64,000 nt of DNA from Fidelibacterota bacterium (GTDB taxonomy: Bacteria; Fidelibacterota; UBA2242; JAFGTP01): the NCBI GenBank assembly GCA_016934035.1, contig JAFGTP010000058.1:1-64000 (forward strand), given 5' to 3'. Positions 34,994 to 43,138 of this stretch are shown here, piece by piece; position 1 is the first letter of the stretch, and each line of letters opens with the position of its first letter. The notes under the pieces were generated by a model, which was not told the origin of the DNA, made no database searches, and saw only the letters and a program-made list of their open reading frames with translations. Position numbers and translations under genes: made by a program.

Positions 34994-35758
34994 ATGAACA
35001 CAATGATTGGTTTTAAAAAAATTGTACAGATATTGTCCATAATTGCGATTTTTCATCAGTTCTTACCCGCACAGGGAAAAAAGATGCAGATATTTAGTAC
35101 AAATGGGACGGTCATAACACTACCAGTCGCTTATATTGACTCAATCAATTTCGTTGATATCATCGCTCCAATAGAGCAAGGAATAGTGACTGACATCGAT
35201 AATAATACTTATGCCACTGTTAAAATCGGTGATCAATGGTGGATGGCTGAGAACCTGAGAGTAACCCACTACCGAAACGGAGATCCCATACCAAAAGTTA
35301 CAGATAATACAGAATGGGATAACCTAACCACCGGTGCCTATTGCTATTATAATAATATTGACTCCAATGGTGTCATTTATGGTGCATTATATAATAAATA
35401 TGCAGCATTTAATAGCCGGAATATCGCTCCTGCGGGTTGGCATCATGCAACTGATGATGACTGGAATAAGTTAATAGATAATTTAGGGCTTTCTGGATTT
35501 TATGGACAAGAAGGGTTGGCATTAAAATCAACTACAGGTTGGTTGTATAATGGAAATGGTATTGATTGTTTTGGTTTTAATGCACTACCGACAGGAATAC
35601 GTGCAAGCCATATAGGTTTTAATTTAATCGGTAATGCAACCATTTTTTATTCAAATAGCCTTTATTCAATCTGGGCTTTAAACTCCAGCCACGAAATTAT
35701 ACAAATGCATGATATGCCTGATAATAACGGATATTCAATCCGGTGTGTTAAGGATTAA
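34994..35758 (+). CDS. Secreted FISUMP-domain protein, second copy
   Basis: The 254-residue product has an N-terminal signal peptide (KKIVQILSIIAIFHQFLPAQG), a short region ending YIDSINFVDI, and a FISUMP domain from about residue 63: YATVKIGDQWWMAENLRVTHYRNG, AYCYYNN, YGALYNKYA, IAPAGWHHATDDDWNKL, FGFNALPTGIR and SIRCVKD. It is of the same type as the gene at 639, including the IDS-F segment, but the two differ strongly in sequence, so this is an old paralogy. AGGAG lies 7 bases before the ATG; the next Met is four codons on. Confidence 0.85.
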   Translation: MNTMIGFKKIVQILSIIAIFHQFLPAQGKKMQIFSTNGTVITLPVAYIDSINFVDIIAPIEQGIVTDIDNNTYATVKIGDQWWMAENLRVTHYRNGDPIPKVTDNTEWDNLTTGAYCYYNNIDSNGVIYGALYNKYAAFNSRNIAPAGWHHATDDDWNKLIDNLGLSGFYGQEGLALKSTTGWLYNGNGIDCFGFNALPTGIRASHIGFNLIGNATIFYSNSLYSIWALNSSHEIIQMHDMPDNNGYSIRCVKD

Positions 35759-35811
35759 TATTGATTCGATAAAGATTTGATAATACTGATTCTGAAGATA
35801 AATGACGGCAT

Positions 35812-35831
35812 GCGACAATTCGAATTGTCGC
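35812..35831. repeat. Perfect 20-bp palindrome
   Basis: GCGACAATTCGAATTGTCGC is fully self-complementary and lies 54 bases after the FISUMP stop. No T run follows. Like the one at 33797, it may be a dispersed intergenic palindrome; it could fold at the 3' end of the transcript. Confidence 0.75.
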
Positions 35832-36041
35832 TTACAATTTTCAACATCGGATATTTATTTTGAGAATTGCTATAAAGTTGAATATTTTTGTCTTGCAATA
35901 TCTTTCAAAGACCTGCAAGTTTTTTTCTGGTTAAAATTCCCCAGGCTGCCTCCAATTACACATTAATGAAAATGATAGTTGCCCGTCAATGATTCAGAGA
36001 ATCATTATATTATTTGATAGAGAGCAATAATCATCAATATT

Positions 36042-36081
36042 TTTGTTGTTTTTAAGGTTTTATTTGGTAAATTTGCCAAAT
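36042..36081 (+). promoter_or_regulatory. Promoter and operator of the arsenic operon
   Basis: TTG at 36046-36048, 19 bases, then TAAATTTG (36068-36075) fits the Bacteroidetes consensus. The -7 element is inside a near-perfect palindrome ATTTGGTAAATTTGCCAAAT (36062-36081; two mismatched positions out of 20), a good place for ArsR to block transcription. The ArsR start lies 21 bases downstream. Confidence 0.6.
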
Positions 36082-36101
36082 AAGAAATTAAAAGGAATAA
36101 T

Positions 36102-36437
36102 ATGAATCCCAAAGATGATTTTTTAACCCAGGAAACTGCGAAAATATTAAAAGCCATCAGCCATCCCACCCGGCTCTGGATGGTGGAACAACTGGCCCAA
36201 GGTGAATTGTGCGTCTGCGTCTTCAATGAAAACCTGGAATCCGATTTCTCCACCATATCCAAACATCTTACGGTTCTGAAAGAAGCCGGTTTAGTGGATT
36301 TTGAAAAACGAGGCAAGCAGGTTTTTTATTATTTAAAAATGACTTGTGTATTGAATTTTATTGCCTGCATCAAAGGTACAGTCAAACAAGAATATTTGGA
36401 TAAATTAAAAAAAATAGAAAATCATGAGGCAGCTTAA
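36102..36437 (+). CDS. arsR: ArsR-family arsenite-responsive repressor
   Basis: The 111-residue winged-helix repressor has the metalloid-binding motif ELCVCVF (family ELCVCDL) at about residues 37-43, where two Cys bind As(III) or Sb(III) and release DNA. The recognition helix is STISKHLTVLKEAGLV. A further Cys pair lies near residues 85-91 (TCVLNFIACI). AAAAGGAAT precedes the ATG. It is the first gene of the ars operon; its last base is shared with the start of the permease gene. Confidence 0.92.
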   Translation: MNPKDDFLTQETAKILKAISHPTRLWMVEQLAQGELCVCVFNENLESDFSTISKHLTVLKEAGLVDFEKRGKQVFYYLKMTCVLNFIACIKGTVKQEYLDKLKKIENHEAA

Positions 36438-37729
36438 TGAACTGGAAAGATGAAGGGAAAAAATTATTTTGGATTGTCACCGCTTTTCTGGCAATGTTTT
36501 TTCTACCTGTGGGAATGAAGCGGTTTGATAATGCGATTTTGGAAGCCTTTCACCTGGCGAAATGGTACGCCCAGGAGCATGTCCTGCTCTGCCTGGTACC
36601 GGCCTTTTTTATCGCTGGTGCTATTGCAGTGTTTATCAGTAGTAATTCTGTGATGAAGTATCTTGGTGCGCAAGCCAAAAAAGTCGTGGCTTATGGAGTC
36701 GCCTCCGTATCGGGTACAATCTTAGCTGTTTGCTCTTGTACTGTTTTACCATTGTTTGCCGGGATTTATCGAATGGGTGCCGGCCTCGGGCCTGCCACAG
36801 CTTTTCTTTATTCCGGTCCGGCTATCAATGTGATGGCAATTGTTTTAACAGCAAGAATTCTCGGAATCAAACTGGGGCTTGCAAGAGCAATTGGTGCCAT
36901 TTTATTTAGTATCATAATTGGATTATTAATGCAATTTATTTTTCGCAGAGAAGAAGAAGTAAAAATTAAAGCACAAATGGCAATGCCCGTAGAAGAACCT
37001 GGTAGAAAATTATGGCAAACCTTAATATATTTTTTCAGTCTTGTTGGAATCTTGATCTTTGCAACCTGGGGAAAACCGGAACATGCTGAAGGTGCATGGG
37101 GTGCTATTTTTAATATTAAATGGCTGATTACTTCATTATTTGCTATTGTTCTGTCCATTTCTCTAGTTGCATGGTTTAATGTTAAATGGTGGAAGTTATT
37201 TTTTTCAGGAGTCATCATTGCAATAGTGGGTTACTTTACCAATCATTTACTCGCCTTTTCAACTGGTATTATCCTCATTTCTATTATTACGAGTACAGAA
37301 AATGATGAAACCCAGGAATGGTTTTCCGAAACCTGGGGTTTTGCAAAACAGATTTTACCATTACTGTTTGCAGGAGTGCTTGTGGCGGGTGCATTTTTGG
37401 GAAGAGTTGGTCATGAAGGCATTATACCTTCACAATGGGTTGCTGGTGCAGTAGGTGGAAATTCATTCTTAGCAAACTTTTTCGCTTCTTTTGCAGGTGC
37501 TTTTATGTACTTTGCGACATTAACAGAAGTGCCAATTCTGCAGGGACTGATTGATAATGGCATGGGACAAGGACCAGCATTAGCACTTTTATTGGCTGGG
37601 CCGGCTTTGAGTTTACCAAATATGTTGGTTATAAGAAATGTTATGGGTACAAAAAAGACCATTGTATTCTCATCACTTGTTATTGTGATGGCTACAATAA
37701 GTGGAATGATTTTCGGTTCATTATTTTAA
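36437..37729 (+). CDS. arsP: ArsP-type permease (DUF318), organoarsenical efflux candidate
   Basis: The 430-residue inner-membrane protein has about 10 hydrophobic segments and the DUF318/permease signature: AVCSCTVLPLFAGIYRMGAGLGPATAFLYSGPAINVMA, with the Cys-Ser-Cys-Thr motif, and a second half with EVPILQGLIDNGMGQGPALALLLAGPALSLPN. ArsP members export methylarsenite and aromatic trivalent arsenicals; others of the family have different or unknown substrates. The gene overlaps arsR by one base and is in the ars operon, so arsenical efflux is likely. The symbol is by family and context. Two hydrophilic stretches (about 165-200 and 285-300) are loops. Confidence 0.8.
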   Translation: MNWKDEGKKLFWIVTAFLAMFFLPVGMKRFDNAILEAFHLAKWYAQEHVLLCLVPAFFIAGAIAVFISSNSVMKYLGAQAKKVVAYGVASVSGTILAVCSCTVLPLFAGIYRMGAGLGPATAFLYSGPAINVMAIVLTARILGIKLGLARAIGAILFSIIIGLLMQFIFRREEEVKIKAQMAMPVEEPGRKLWQTLIYFFSLVGILIFATWGKPEHAEGAWGAIFNIKWLITSLFAIVLSISLVAWFNVKWWKLFFSGVIIAIVGYFTNHLLAFSTGIILISIITSTENDETQEWFSETWGFAKQILPLLFAGVLVAGAFLGRVGHEGIIPSQWVAGAVGGNSFLANFFASFAGAFMYFATLTEVPILQGLIDNGMGQGPALALLLAGPALSLPNMLVIRNVMGTKKTIVFSSLVIVMATISGMIFGSLF

Positions 37730-37752
37730 AATAAATATAGATGGAGAAAAAT

Positions 37753-37989
37753 ATGAAGTTACAAATACTTGGAACAGGTTGTGCAAAATGTGAAAAACTT
37801 TACAAGTTAGCAGAATTGGCAGCAAATGAATTACAGTTAGATTATGAAATAGAAAAAGAAGAAGATATTATTAATATCATGTCTTTTGGAGTTATGCTGA
37901 CACCGGCACTTGTAATTGATGGTCAAGTGGAATTAGTTGGTATTATTCCTTCTTTAGATAAAATGAAAAAGTTATTGAGCGAAAAGTAA
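37753..37989 (+). CDS. Small thioredoxin-like redox protein
   Basis: The 78-residue protein has the thioredoxin fold with the active site GCAKC (GTGCAKCEKLYK) and the cis-proline segment MLTPALVIDG. It is of the small 'redox-active disulfide protein 2' type common beside DUF318 permeases. The ATG at 37753 is chosen over the one four codons earlier because GGAG (37743-37746) then has normal spacing. It probably reduces the permease's or another partner's cysteines or carries the metalloid. Confidence 0.85.
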   Translation: MKLQILGTGCAKCEKLYKLAELAANELQLDYEIEKEEDIINIMSFGVMLTPALVIDGQVELVGIIPSLDKMKKLLSEK

Positions 37990-38022
37990 ATTTTACGAAC
38001 TATTAACAAATAGGAGGTTATC

Positions 38023-38231
38023 ATGGGATGTAGTTGTTGTTGCAATGGTGTTAAATTGTTGTCATTGACGGTTGCTCAATTAGTTGTGCAAAAAAATTCC
38101 TGGAAGAAGCCGGAATAACAAATTATAGTCATATTCAGTTGGCTGATTTAGGCTTTGAAAAGGGCGAAACAGTGCCAACTAATAAAAACATTATGACTGT
38201 TTATAAAAAAGCAGTCGAACTTTGTAATTAG
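38023..38231 (+). pseudogene. Remnant of a DGC-domain (putative zinc-binding) protein gene
   Basis: An ATG with a perfect AGGAGG upstream opens a frame (MGCSCCCNGVK) that ends after 31 codons. In another frame, from 38055 to the stop at 38229, the sequence reads VVIDGCSISCAKKFLEEAG ... IQLADLG ... IMTVYKKAVELCN, the second half of a DGC-domain protein, which is about 110-125 residues long. The Cys-rich start and the VIDGC block are joined directly: about 60 residues that carry the CSG and GQ motifs are missing, and the frame shifts at the join. The DGC frame has a stop codon right before 38055 and no start, so the gene is broken. DGC genes are frequent near arsenic genes. Confidence 0.75.
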
Positions 38232-38295
38232 TAATTTGAATTCGCAGGGATTAATTTCGCTGGGAATTCTTATTTTAACTAAAAAGGTAATAATA

Positions 38296-38817
38296 ATGAA
38301 TAAAGTTTTTTATAAATCATTTATTGTTTTAACATTTCTGTTGTTTGTAATTATTAATTTGACTGCTATGAGTTGTGGTAAGAAAAGTGCCAGTCAGGAT
38401 CCAAAACAAGCAGATAAGAAAAAGTTACCAAAAGAAACAGTTGAATTAAAATTACCAAAACTTTTGGATTTAGGTGCTCACAAATGCATTCCCTGCAAAA
38501 AAATGGAACCGATTTTGGCTGAATTAACCGAAGAATATAAAGGTGTTTTTGAGGTGGAATTTATTGATGTCTGGCAACCTGAAAACAAGGCAAAAGCGCA
38601 GCAACACAAAATTCAGTCTATCCCAACTCAAATATTTTTTGATGAAACCGGAACAGAAATCTGGCGACATGTGGGTTTTATTTCCAAAGAAGATATACTT
38701 GCAAAATGGGTAGAATTAGGGTATGATTTCAGTTTACAAAGTTCAGGTTCATGTATTCAAGAGTGCGATAATGAAGCACTGGCTGAAGCAGAGCCCTTTG
38801 GTTGTTGTGGAAAGTGA
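38296..38817 (+). CDS. Thioredoxin-like lipoprotein
   Basis: The start at 38296 gives 173 residues; a frame open for 20 more codons upstream has no ribosome binding site. The signal peptide ends in a lipobox-like TAMSC (Cys about 26), so the protein is probably a lipoprotein facing the periplasm. The thioredoxin domain (about 55-145) has the active site KCIPCKKMEP and the cis-proline in IQSIPTQIFFD. The C-terminus is Cys-rich (SGSCIQECD ... PFGCCGK), unusual for the fold and possibly metalloid-binding. It overlaps the next gene by 4 bases (GTGA). Confidence 0.82.
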   Translation: MNKVFYKSFIVLTFLLFVIINLTAMSCGKKSASQDPKQADKKKLPKETVELKLPKLLDLGAHKCIPCKKMEPILAELTEEYKGVFEVEFIDVWQPENKAKAQQHKIQSIPTQIFFDETGTEIWRHVGFISKEDILAKWVELGYDFSLQSSGSCIQECDNEALAEAEPFGCCGK

Positions 38818-39299
38818 GTTTTTTTTTGGAAAAATTTAAAAAAATAACAACTAACCTTTTAATTGCTTTTGCTTTAATTAGTTTTGGCGTTATGTTGGGA
38901 AAGAATTCAGTAAAACCCATTGAATCATCTGTTAGCAAATCCAATGACAATAATGGAAATTATGTTGCTGTATATTACCTCCATTCTACTTTTCGATGTG
39001 TTACCTGTAATACTATCGAAAAATTGACAATAAACTTATTGAATTCATCATATAAAAATAAACTTTCAAATGGTGAAATTAAGTGGCAGGAAATTGATTT
39101 TCAGGAAAACGAAGCCATTGCACATAAGTTTAATGTGATAGCTAGTTGTGTTGTTGTAGGACTCGTAAAAAATGGTGAGTTTGTTGAATATGAGAGGATG
39201 GATGATGTTTGGGAACTAGTGAATAAACCGACTGAGTTTTACGATCACGTTTCCAAAGTTATTGATGCTAATCTGGAAAAAATAGAGATAAATGAATGA
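38814..39299 (+). CDS. ArsF-family protein of the arsenic cluster
   Basis: With the GTG at 38814, which overlaps the preceding stop as GTGA, the product has 161 residues. It has an N-terminal membrane segment (about residues 10-28) and a thioredoxin-like domain with YLHSTFRCVTCNTIEKL, the R-C-x-T-C motif of the 'nitrophenyl compound nitroreductase subunit ArsF' family. The family occurs with ArsG permeases and is thought to help export or process aromatic arsenicals, possibly as a redox partner. The stop codon overlaps the ATG of the next gene (ATGA). Confidence 0.78.
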   Translation: MSFFLEKFKKITTNLLIAFALISFGVMLGKNSVKPIESSVSKSNDNNGNYVAVYYLHSTFRCVTCNTIEKLTINLLNSSYKNKLSNGEIKWQEIDFQENEAIAHKFNVIASCVVVGLVKNGEFVEYERMDDVWELVNKPTEFYDHVSKVIDANLEKIEINE

Positions 39300-39973
39300 G
39301 TTGGATAGCCTTATTTTCAGCCTTCTGGCTTGGAGTATTAACAGCCATCAGTCCCTGTCCGCTGGCCACTAATATCGCAGCGATTTCTTTTATTGGCAAA
39401 AGTACCGGACAAACCAAAACTGTTATCATTTCCGGATTTCTTTATTCAATTGGTCGGATTTTTACATATATTGGATTAGGAGTATTGATTACTGCCGGTT
39501 TATTCAGTAGGTCAGAAATTTCGTTATTTCTTCAAAAGCACATGAATGAGTTATTGGGGCCGATCATGATATTGCTGGGACTTATCCTTTTGGGATGGAT
39601 TGGGGCCGGCGCTTCACTTATGATTAATAGTTCAAAGTTGCAGGATAAGGCAAAAACCGGAGGCTTATTGTGGGCTTTTCCTATCGGGGTGATATTCGCT
39701 CTCTCATTTTGTCCTGTTTCTGCCGGATTGTTTTTTGGAGGGCTTTTACCAATGGCAATAAAAGAGAATTCAATATTGTTGGTTCCACTTTTTTATGGTA
39801 TTGGAACAGCAATCCCGGTTGTAATATTTGCTTTTATAATTGCATTTTCTTCTGCTTATGTTGGTAAAGCGTTTAACAAAATAAATATCATTGACCTTTG
39901 GATCAGAAGAATTGCCGGTACGGCGTTTATTCTGGTTGGAATTTATTATTCTTTGACGCATATATGGAGTTAA
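39296..39973 (+). CDS. ArsG-family permease (CcdA/DsbD-like)
   Basis: The 225-residue inner-membrane protein has six hydrophobic segments in the CcdA/DsbD arrangement, with the two conserved Cys in segments 1 and 4: TAISPCPLATNIAAISFIG and ALSFCPVSAGLFFGG. This pattern, directly after an ArsF protein, marks the ArsG family (aromatic arsenical efflux permease); CcdA-like electron transfer across the membrane to the periplasmic thioredoxin-like lipoprotein and ArsF is an equal or better reading from sequence. It is the last gene of a tightly coupled set; arsC follows 42 bases on. Confidence 0.82.
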   Translation: MSWIALFSAFWLGVLTAISPCPLATNIAAISFIGKSTGQTKTVIISGFLYSIGRIFTYIGLGVLITAGLFSRSEISLFLQKHMNELLGPIMILLGLILLGWIGAGASLMINSSKLQDKAKTGGLLWAFPIGVIFALSFCPVSAGLFFGGLLPMAIKENSILLVPLFYGIGTAIPVVIFAFIIAFSSAYVGKAFNKINIIDLWIRRIAGTAFILVGIYYSLTHIWS

Positions 39974-40015
39974 CTTCCAGGATAATCAGTGAACTAAAAA
40001 TAAAGGAAATAAACA

Positions 40016-40456
40016 ATGGAAAAATTAAAAGTATTATTTTTATGCACAGGTAATTCCTGCCGCAGTCAAATGGCTGAAGGTTGGGCAAGGCATTTGAAAG
40101 GTGATGAAATTGAGGCATATTCCGCCGGTATCGAAACCCATGGCCTGAATCCCAATGCTGTCAAAGTCATGGCGGAAAGCGGTGTGGATATCAGTGACCA
40201 TAAATCTGAAAATGTCATGGATTATCTGGACAAAGATATTGATTTTGTTGTTACAGTTTGTGGCCACGCCCATGAAACCTGTCCTATTTTTCCGGGAAAA
40301 GCAAAAATCATTCATCGAGGTTTTGATGATCCGCCCTTTCTGGCGAAATCAATAGATAGTGAACAAGATAAACTGGCGATCTACCGCAGAGTCCGTGATG
40401 AGATCAGAGACTTTGTGATGTTATTGCCAGAATATTTAGTATCAAAAAGTGAGTAA
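40016..40456 (+). CDS. arsC: Arsenate reductase, thioredoxin-coupled (LMW phosphatase type)
   Basis: The 146-residue cytosolic enzyme reduces arsenate to arsenite. It has the P-loop FLCTGNSCRSQMAEG with Cys10 and Arg16, and the redox pair Cys82 and Cys89 in VTVCGHAHETCPIFPG. These positions match those of the Staphylococcus-type ArsC exactly, so it should use thioredoxin. The codon use here is closer to the rest of the window than that of the AT-rich genes before it. AAAGGAAAT precedes the ATG. The arsenite exporter follows 3 bases after the stop. Confidence 0.93.
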   Translation: MEKLKVLFLCTGNSCRSQMAEGWARHLKGDEIEAYSAGIETHGLNPNAVKVMAESGVDISDHKSENVMDYLDKDIDFVVTVCGHAHETCPIFPGKAKIIHRGFDDPPFLAKSIDSEQDKLAIYRRVRDEIRDFVMLLPEYLVSKSE

Positions 40457-40459
40457 TCT

Positions 40460-41623
40460 ATGGTCGAAAATAACAGAAGAATGTCAAATATCTTTGAGAG
40501 ATATTTAACAATCTGGGTTGGATTATGCATAATTGCAGGTATTTTATTGGGTAAATTTGTACCACAATTTGCCCATAAACTTGATAGCATGTCTATCATG
40601 GTCAACGGTGCACCTGTTATATCAATCCCTATTGCTATCTGTCTGTTTTTTATGATGTATCCGATCATGGTAAAAATTGATTTTGGCAGTGTTATAAAAG
40701 CCGGTAAGAGTGGAAGACCTGTTTTTCTTACATTATTTATCAATTGGGCAATTAAGCCTTTTACAATGTACGCAATCAGTTTGTTTTTCCTGGGATTTTT
40801 ATTTAGAAATTTCATAGGGGCGGAAGCAGTTGATTTGGTTAAAATGCCCATTGGTTTAAATCTACCTGTTGGGGCGACCCATGGCGCAGGAATTGTTGTA
40901 TTACAAGAGGGCATCAAGATGCTTGAAATTCCTTTATGGCGTAGTTATTTTGCCGGAACAATTTTATTGGGAATTGCTCCTTGTACTGCGATGGTGCTGG
41001 TGTGGAGTTTTTTGGCTCGTGGAAATGATGGATTGACATTAGTAATGGTTGCAATTAATTCTTTAACGATGTTATTGTTATATGGCCTTTTAGGCGGTTT
41101 TCTCTTAGGTATTGGTAGCCTGCCTGTTCCATGGCAAGCTTTGGTTTTATCTGTATCTATTTATGTTGCTTTACCTCTGGTAGCGGGATATTTTTCCAGA
41201 AAATGGATAATCAACACAAAAGGGGAACAATGGTTTAAAGAGAAATTTTTGCATTTATTAAATCCAATCACAATTATAGCTCTATTATTTACACTTATTT
41301 TACTTTTCAGTTTTAAAGGGGAAGTGATTATGTCCAATCCTTTGACCATATTATGGATATCAATCCCCTTATTTATTCAGACAGTTATTATATTTACTCT
41401 TGGTTATATTGCAGCAAAACTTTTAAAACTAAGCTATGAGGATGCTGCTCCGGCAGCCATGATTGGTGCATCCAATCATTTTGAAGTAGCAATTGCCACT
41501 TCTGTGATGTTATTTGGTATTTCCTCTGGGGCAGCTTTAGCAACAGTGGTGGGTGTGTTAATTGAAGTTCCGGTTATGCTCCTGCTGGTTAATATATGTA
41601 AACGCACGCAATACTGGTTTTAG
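40460..41623 (+). CDS. acr3: Arsenite efflux transporter, ACR3 family
   Basis: The 387-residue inner-membrane protein has 10 hydrophobic segments. The ACR3 motifs are [12 protein letters not shown], the essential Cys in [15 protein letters not shown], and [18 protein letters not shown] near the end, where the Glu is also conserved. It exports arsenite made by ArsC, using the proton gradient. It is slightly longer than many ACR3 proteins because of about 30 residues between segments 4 and 5 (around [13 protein letters not shown]). It is the last gene of the operon before a hairpin at 41669. Confidence 0.92.
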   Translation: MVENNRRMSNIFERYLTIWVGLCIIAGILLGKFVPQFAHKLDSMSIMVNGAPVISIPIAICLFFMMYPIMVKIDFGSVIKAGKSGRPVFLTLFINWAIKPFTMYAISLFFLGFLFRNFIGAEAVDLVKMPIGLNLPVGATHGAGIVVLQEGIKMLEIPLWRSYFAGTILLGIAPCTAMVLVWSFLARGNDGLTLVMVAINSLTMLLLYGLLGGFLLGIGSLPVPWQALVLSVSIYVALPLVAGYFSRKWIINTKGEQWFKEKFLHLLNPITIIALLFTLILLFSFKGEVIMSNPLTILWISIPLFIQTVIIFTLGYIAAKLLKLSYEDAAPAAMIGASNHFEVAIATSVMLFGISSGAALATVVGVLIEVPVMLLLVNICKRTQYWF

Positions 41624-41668
41624 TGCTTATTATTCAGAAGAGTGGAGTTTAAGGATATTAGTTACTAT

Positions 41669-41710
41669 GAAAGAGAGCTGATCGTCCATCGGCTCTTTCT
41701 TATTTTATTT
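41669..41710. terminator. Terminator of the arsenic operon
   Basis: Stem GAAAGAG / CTCTTTC with inner pairs around TGAT/ATCG and a small bulge, followed by TTATTTTATTTTT on the plus strand. It overlaps the stop region of the convergent minus-strand gene. Confidence 0.6.
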
Positions 41711-42503
41711 TTCTGAAAAACAGGACAAGAATAATAACGCACAAGAGAGACAAAACTGAAAAAATGTAAACCAGATAAAAATTTTCCGATATGTTTTGAA
41801 GTGTCAAAGCGACTGCCATTCCACTCAGGGCTATGGTCAAAATCACAATAAAAACCAATAATACCGGCGCGAAAATATAACCCAGATTGTGTTTTTTGAG
41901 TAATAATACTGCAGAAACAATCAAGGCCGGCAGGCTAAAAGCCAGATCAAGGACATGGACGGGATTGACCAGCAGGTTATTGTCTGTGATTGTTTTTGGA
42001 GTTGTGCCGGATATGAGGGCAGGTATTATTTCTCCCAGCCAGATGCAATAAAACATTATCGCTGTCACAATCATATAGGTACTCATGGTTTTTACCGGTA
42101 TTTTTGCTTCAAACCATTCTATGACCGCTTTTTTGCTGAAGTCTGCCATGAACATTATAAAAAGAAAGAGAGAAGAACCAACTATCAGGCTATAAAATAA
42201 AAACAAATGATTAAAATGTACACCAAAGGCATAAATGATGTAGGAATAGAGAATATAAAGGACAGTACCGCCAAACAGAAAAAATCCGATTTTGTTCTCG
42301 TGTAAATAAAGATAAAGGGACACCAATAAAACAGGGGCCACAATAAAGAGGTTGACAAAATCCTGTCCGATTCCCTGGGTGCCAAAAGATTGTGAATCCC
42401 TGGCAAAAGTTACCGGATTAAAAACACCCTGATAGGAGGCATAGGCCATCATGGCCAGTAAAATGTAGGTTAAAACTGTAATAATTTTTTTTGTTGGTTC
42501 CAT
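41700..42503 (-). CDS. Multi-pass membrane protein of unknown function
   Basis: The 267-residue protein has about eight hydrophobic segments (residues 8-25, 45-65, 70-92, 97-118, 140-163, 178-200, 205-230, 240-262) with short loops. A conserved-looking polar stretch FARDSQSFGTQGIGQDFVNLF follows the first segment and may sit at the outer membrane face. I do not recognise a family. AAAGGAG lies 9 bases before the ATG. It is transcribed alone, divergent from the nitroreductase gene. Confidence 0.7.
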   Translation of the reverse strand: MEPTKKIITVLTYILLAMMAYASYQGVFNPVTFARDSQSFGTQGIGQDFVNLFIVAPVLLVSLYLYLHENKIGFFLFGGTVLYILYSYIIYAFGVHFNHLFLFYSLIVGSSLFLFIMFMADFSKKAVIEWFEAKIPVKTMSTYMIVTAIMFYCIWLGEIIPALISGTTPKTITDNNLLVNPVHVLDLAFSLPALIVSAVLLLKKHNLGYIFAPVLLVFIVILTIALSGMAVALTLQNISENFYLVYIFSVLSLLCVIILVLFFRKIK

Positions 42504-42567
42504 GGCGATCTCCTTTTAATTTTCAACAATTTAAAAAAAACAGGTAATTTAAGGAAAATAAGATTTA

Positions 42568-43110
42568 ATGAACAATCTCGCCAAAGAAAATTTTTTTAAC
42601 CCGATGCTTCTGACCATTCACAACCGAAAGAGTGTCAGAAAATTTACGGATGAAAAAATTTCAAAAAAGATTTTGGAACTTTTGATCAAAGCCGGAATGG
42701 CTGCTCCATCTGCAGTGAACATTCAACCCTGGGCATTCATTGCAATAGATGATGAAGAAATTTTGAAAAAATTACATAATACATTGCCCTATGCAAAAAT
42801 GCTGAAAAATGCGGCTATTGTTGTCTGTGGTGATAATAGTAAATCTTCACCTCATTACGCTAATAAATATTGGGTACAGGATTGTTCTGCCGCAACAGAA
42901 AATATTCTGCTGGCTGTGGAATCTCTGGGACTGGGTGCGGTCTGGACAGCAGTTTTTCCTGTTGAAGATCGGATGAAATGTATGATAGAAATATTGAACC
43001 TGCTGGATCATATTACTCCACTCAATGTTATTCCTATCGGTTATCCTGCTAGTGAGAGCGATTCTATGGATAAATGGAAGCCTGATAATTTGCATTGGAA
43101 TAAGTGGTAA
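42568..43110 (+). CDS. Nitroreductase-family flavoprotein
   Basis: The 180-residue protein matches the FMN-dependent nitroreductase family: NRKSVRKFTDEKIS at the start (Arg for FMN phosphate), AAPSAVNIQPWAFIAI, DCSAATENILLAVESLGLGAVW and a last block IPIGYPASE. These enzymes use NAD(P)H to reduce nitro compounds, quinones or enones. It is of the same size and type as the protein at 55851, but they are not closely similar. No strong ribosome binding site is seen (GGAAAATAAG). It lies 28 bases before the aldo/keto reductase gene and is probably co-transcribed. Confidence 0.87.
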   Translation: MNNLAKENFFNPMLLTIHNRKSVRKFTDEKISKKILELLIKAGMAAPSAVNIQPWAFIAIDDEEILKKLHNTLPYAKMLKNAAIVVCGDNSKSSPHYANKYWVQDCSAATENILLAVESLGLGAVWTAVFPVEDRMKCMIEILNLLDHITPLNVIPIGYPASESDSMDKWKPDNLHWNKW

Positions 43111-43138
43111 GTATTCAAAAAGTAATAAGGAGAAAAAA

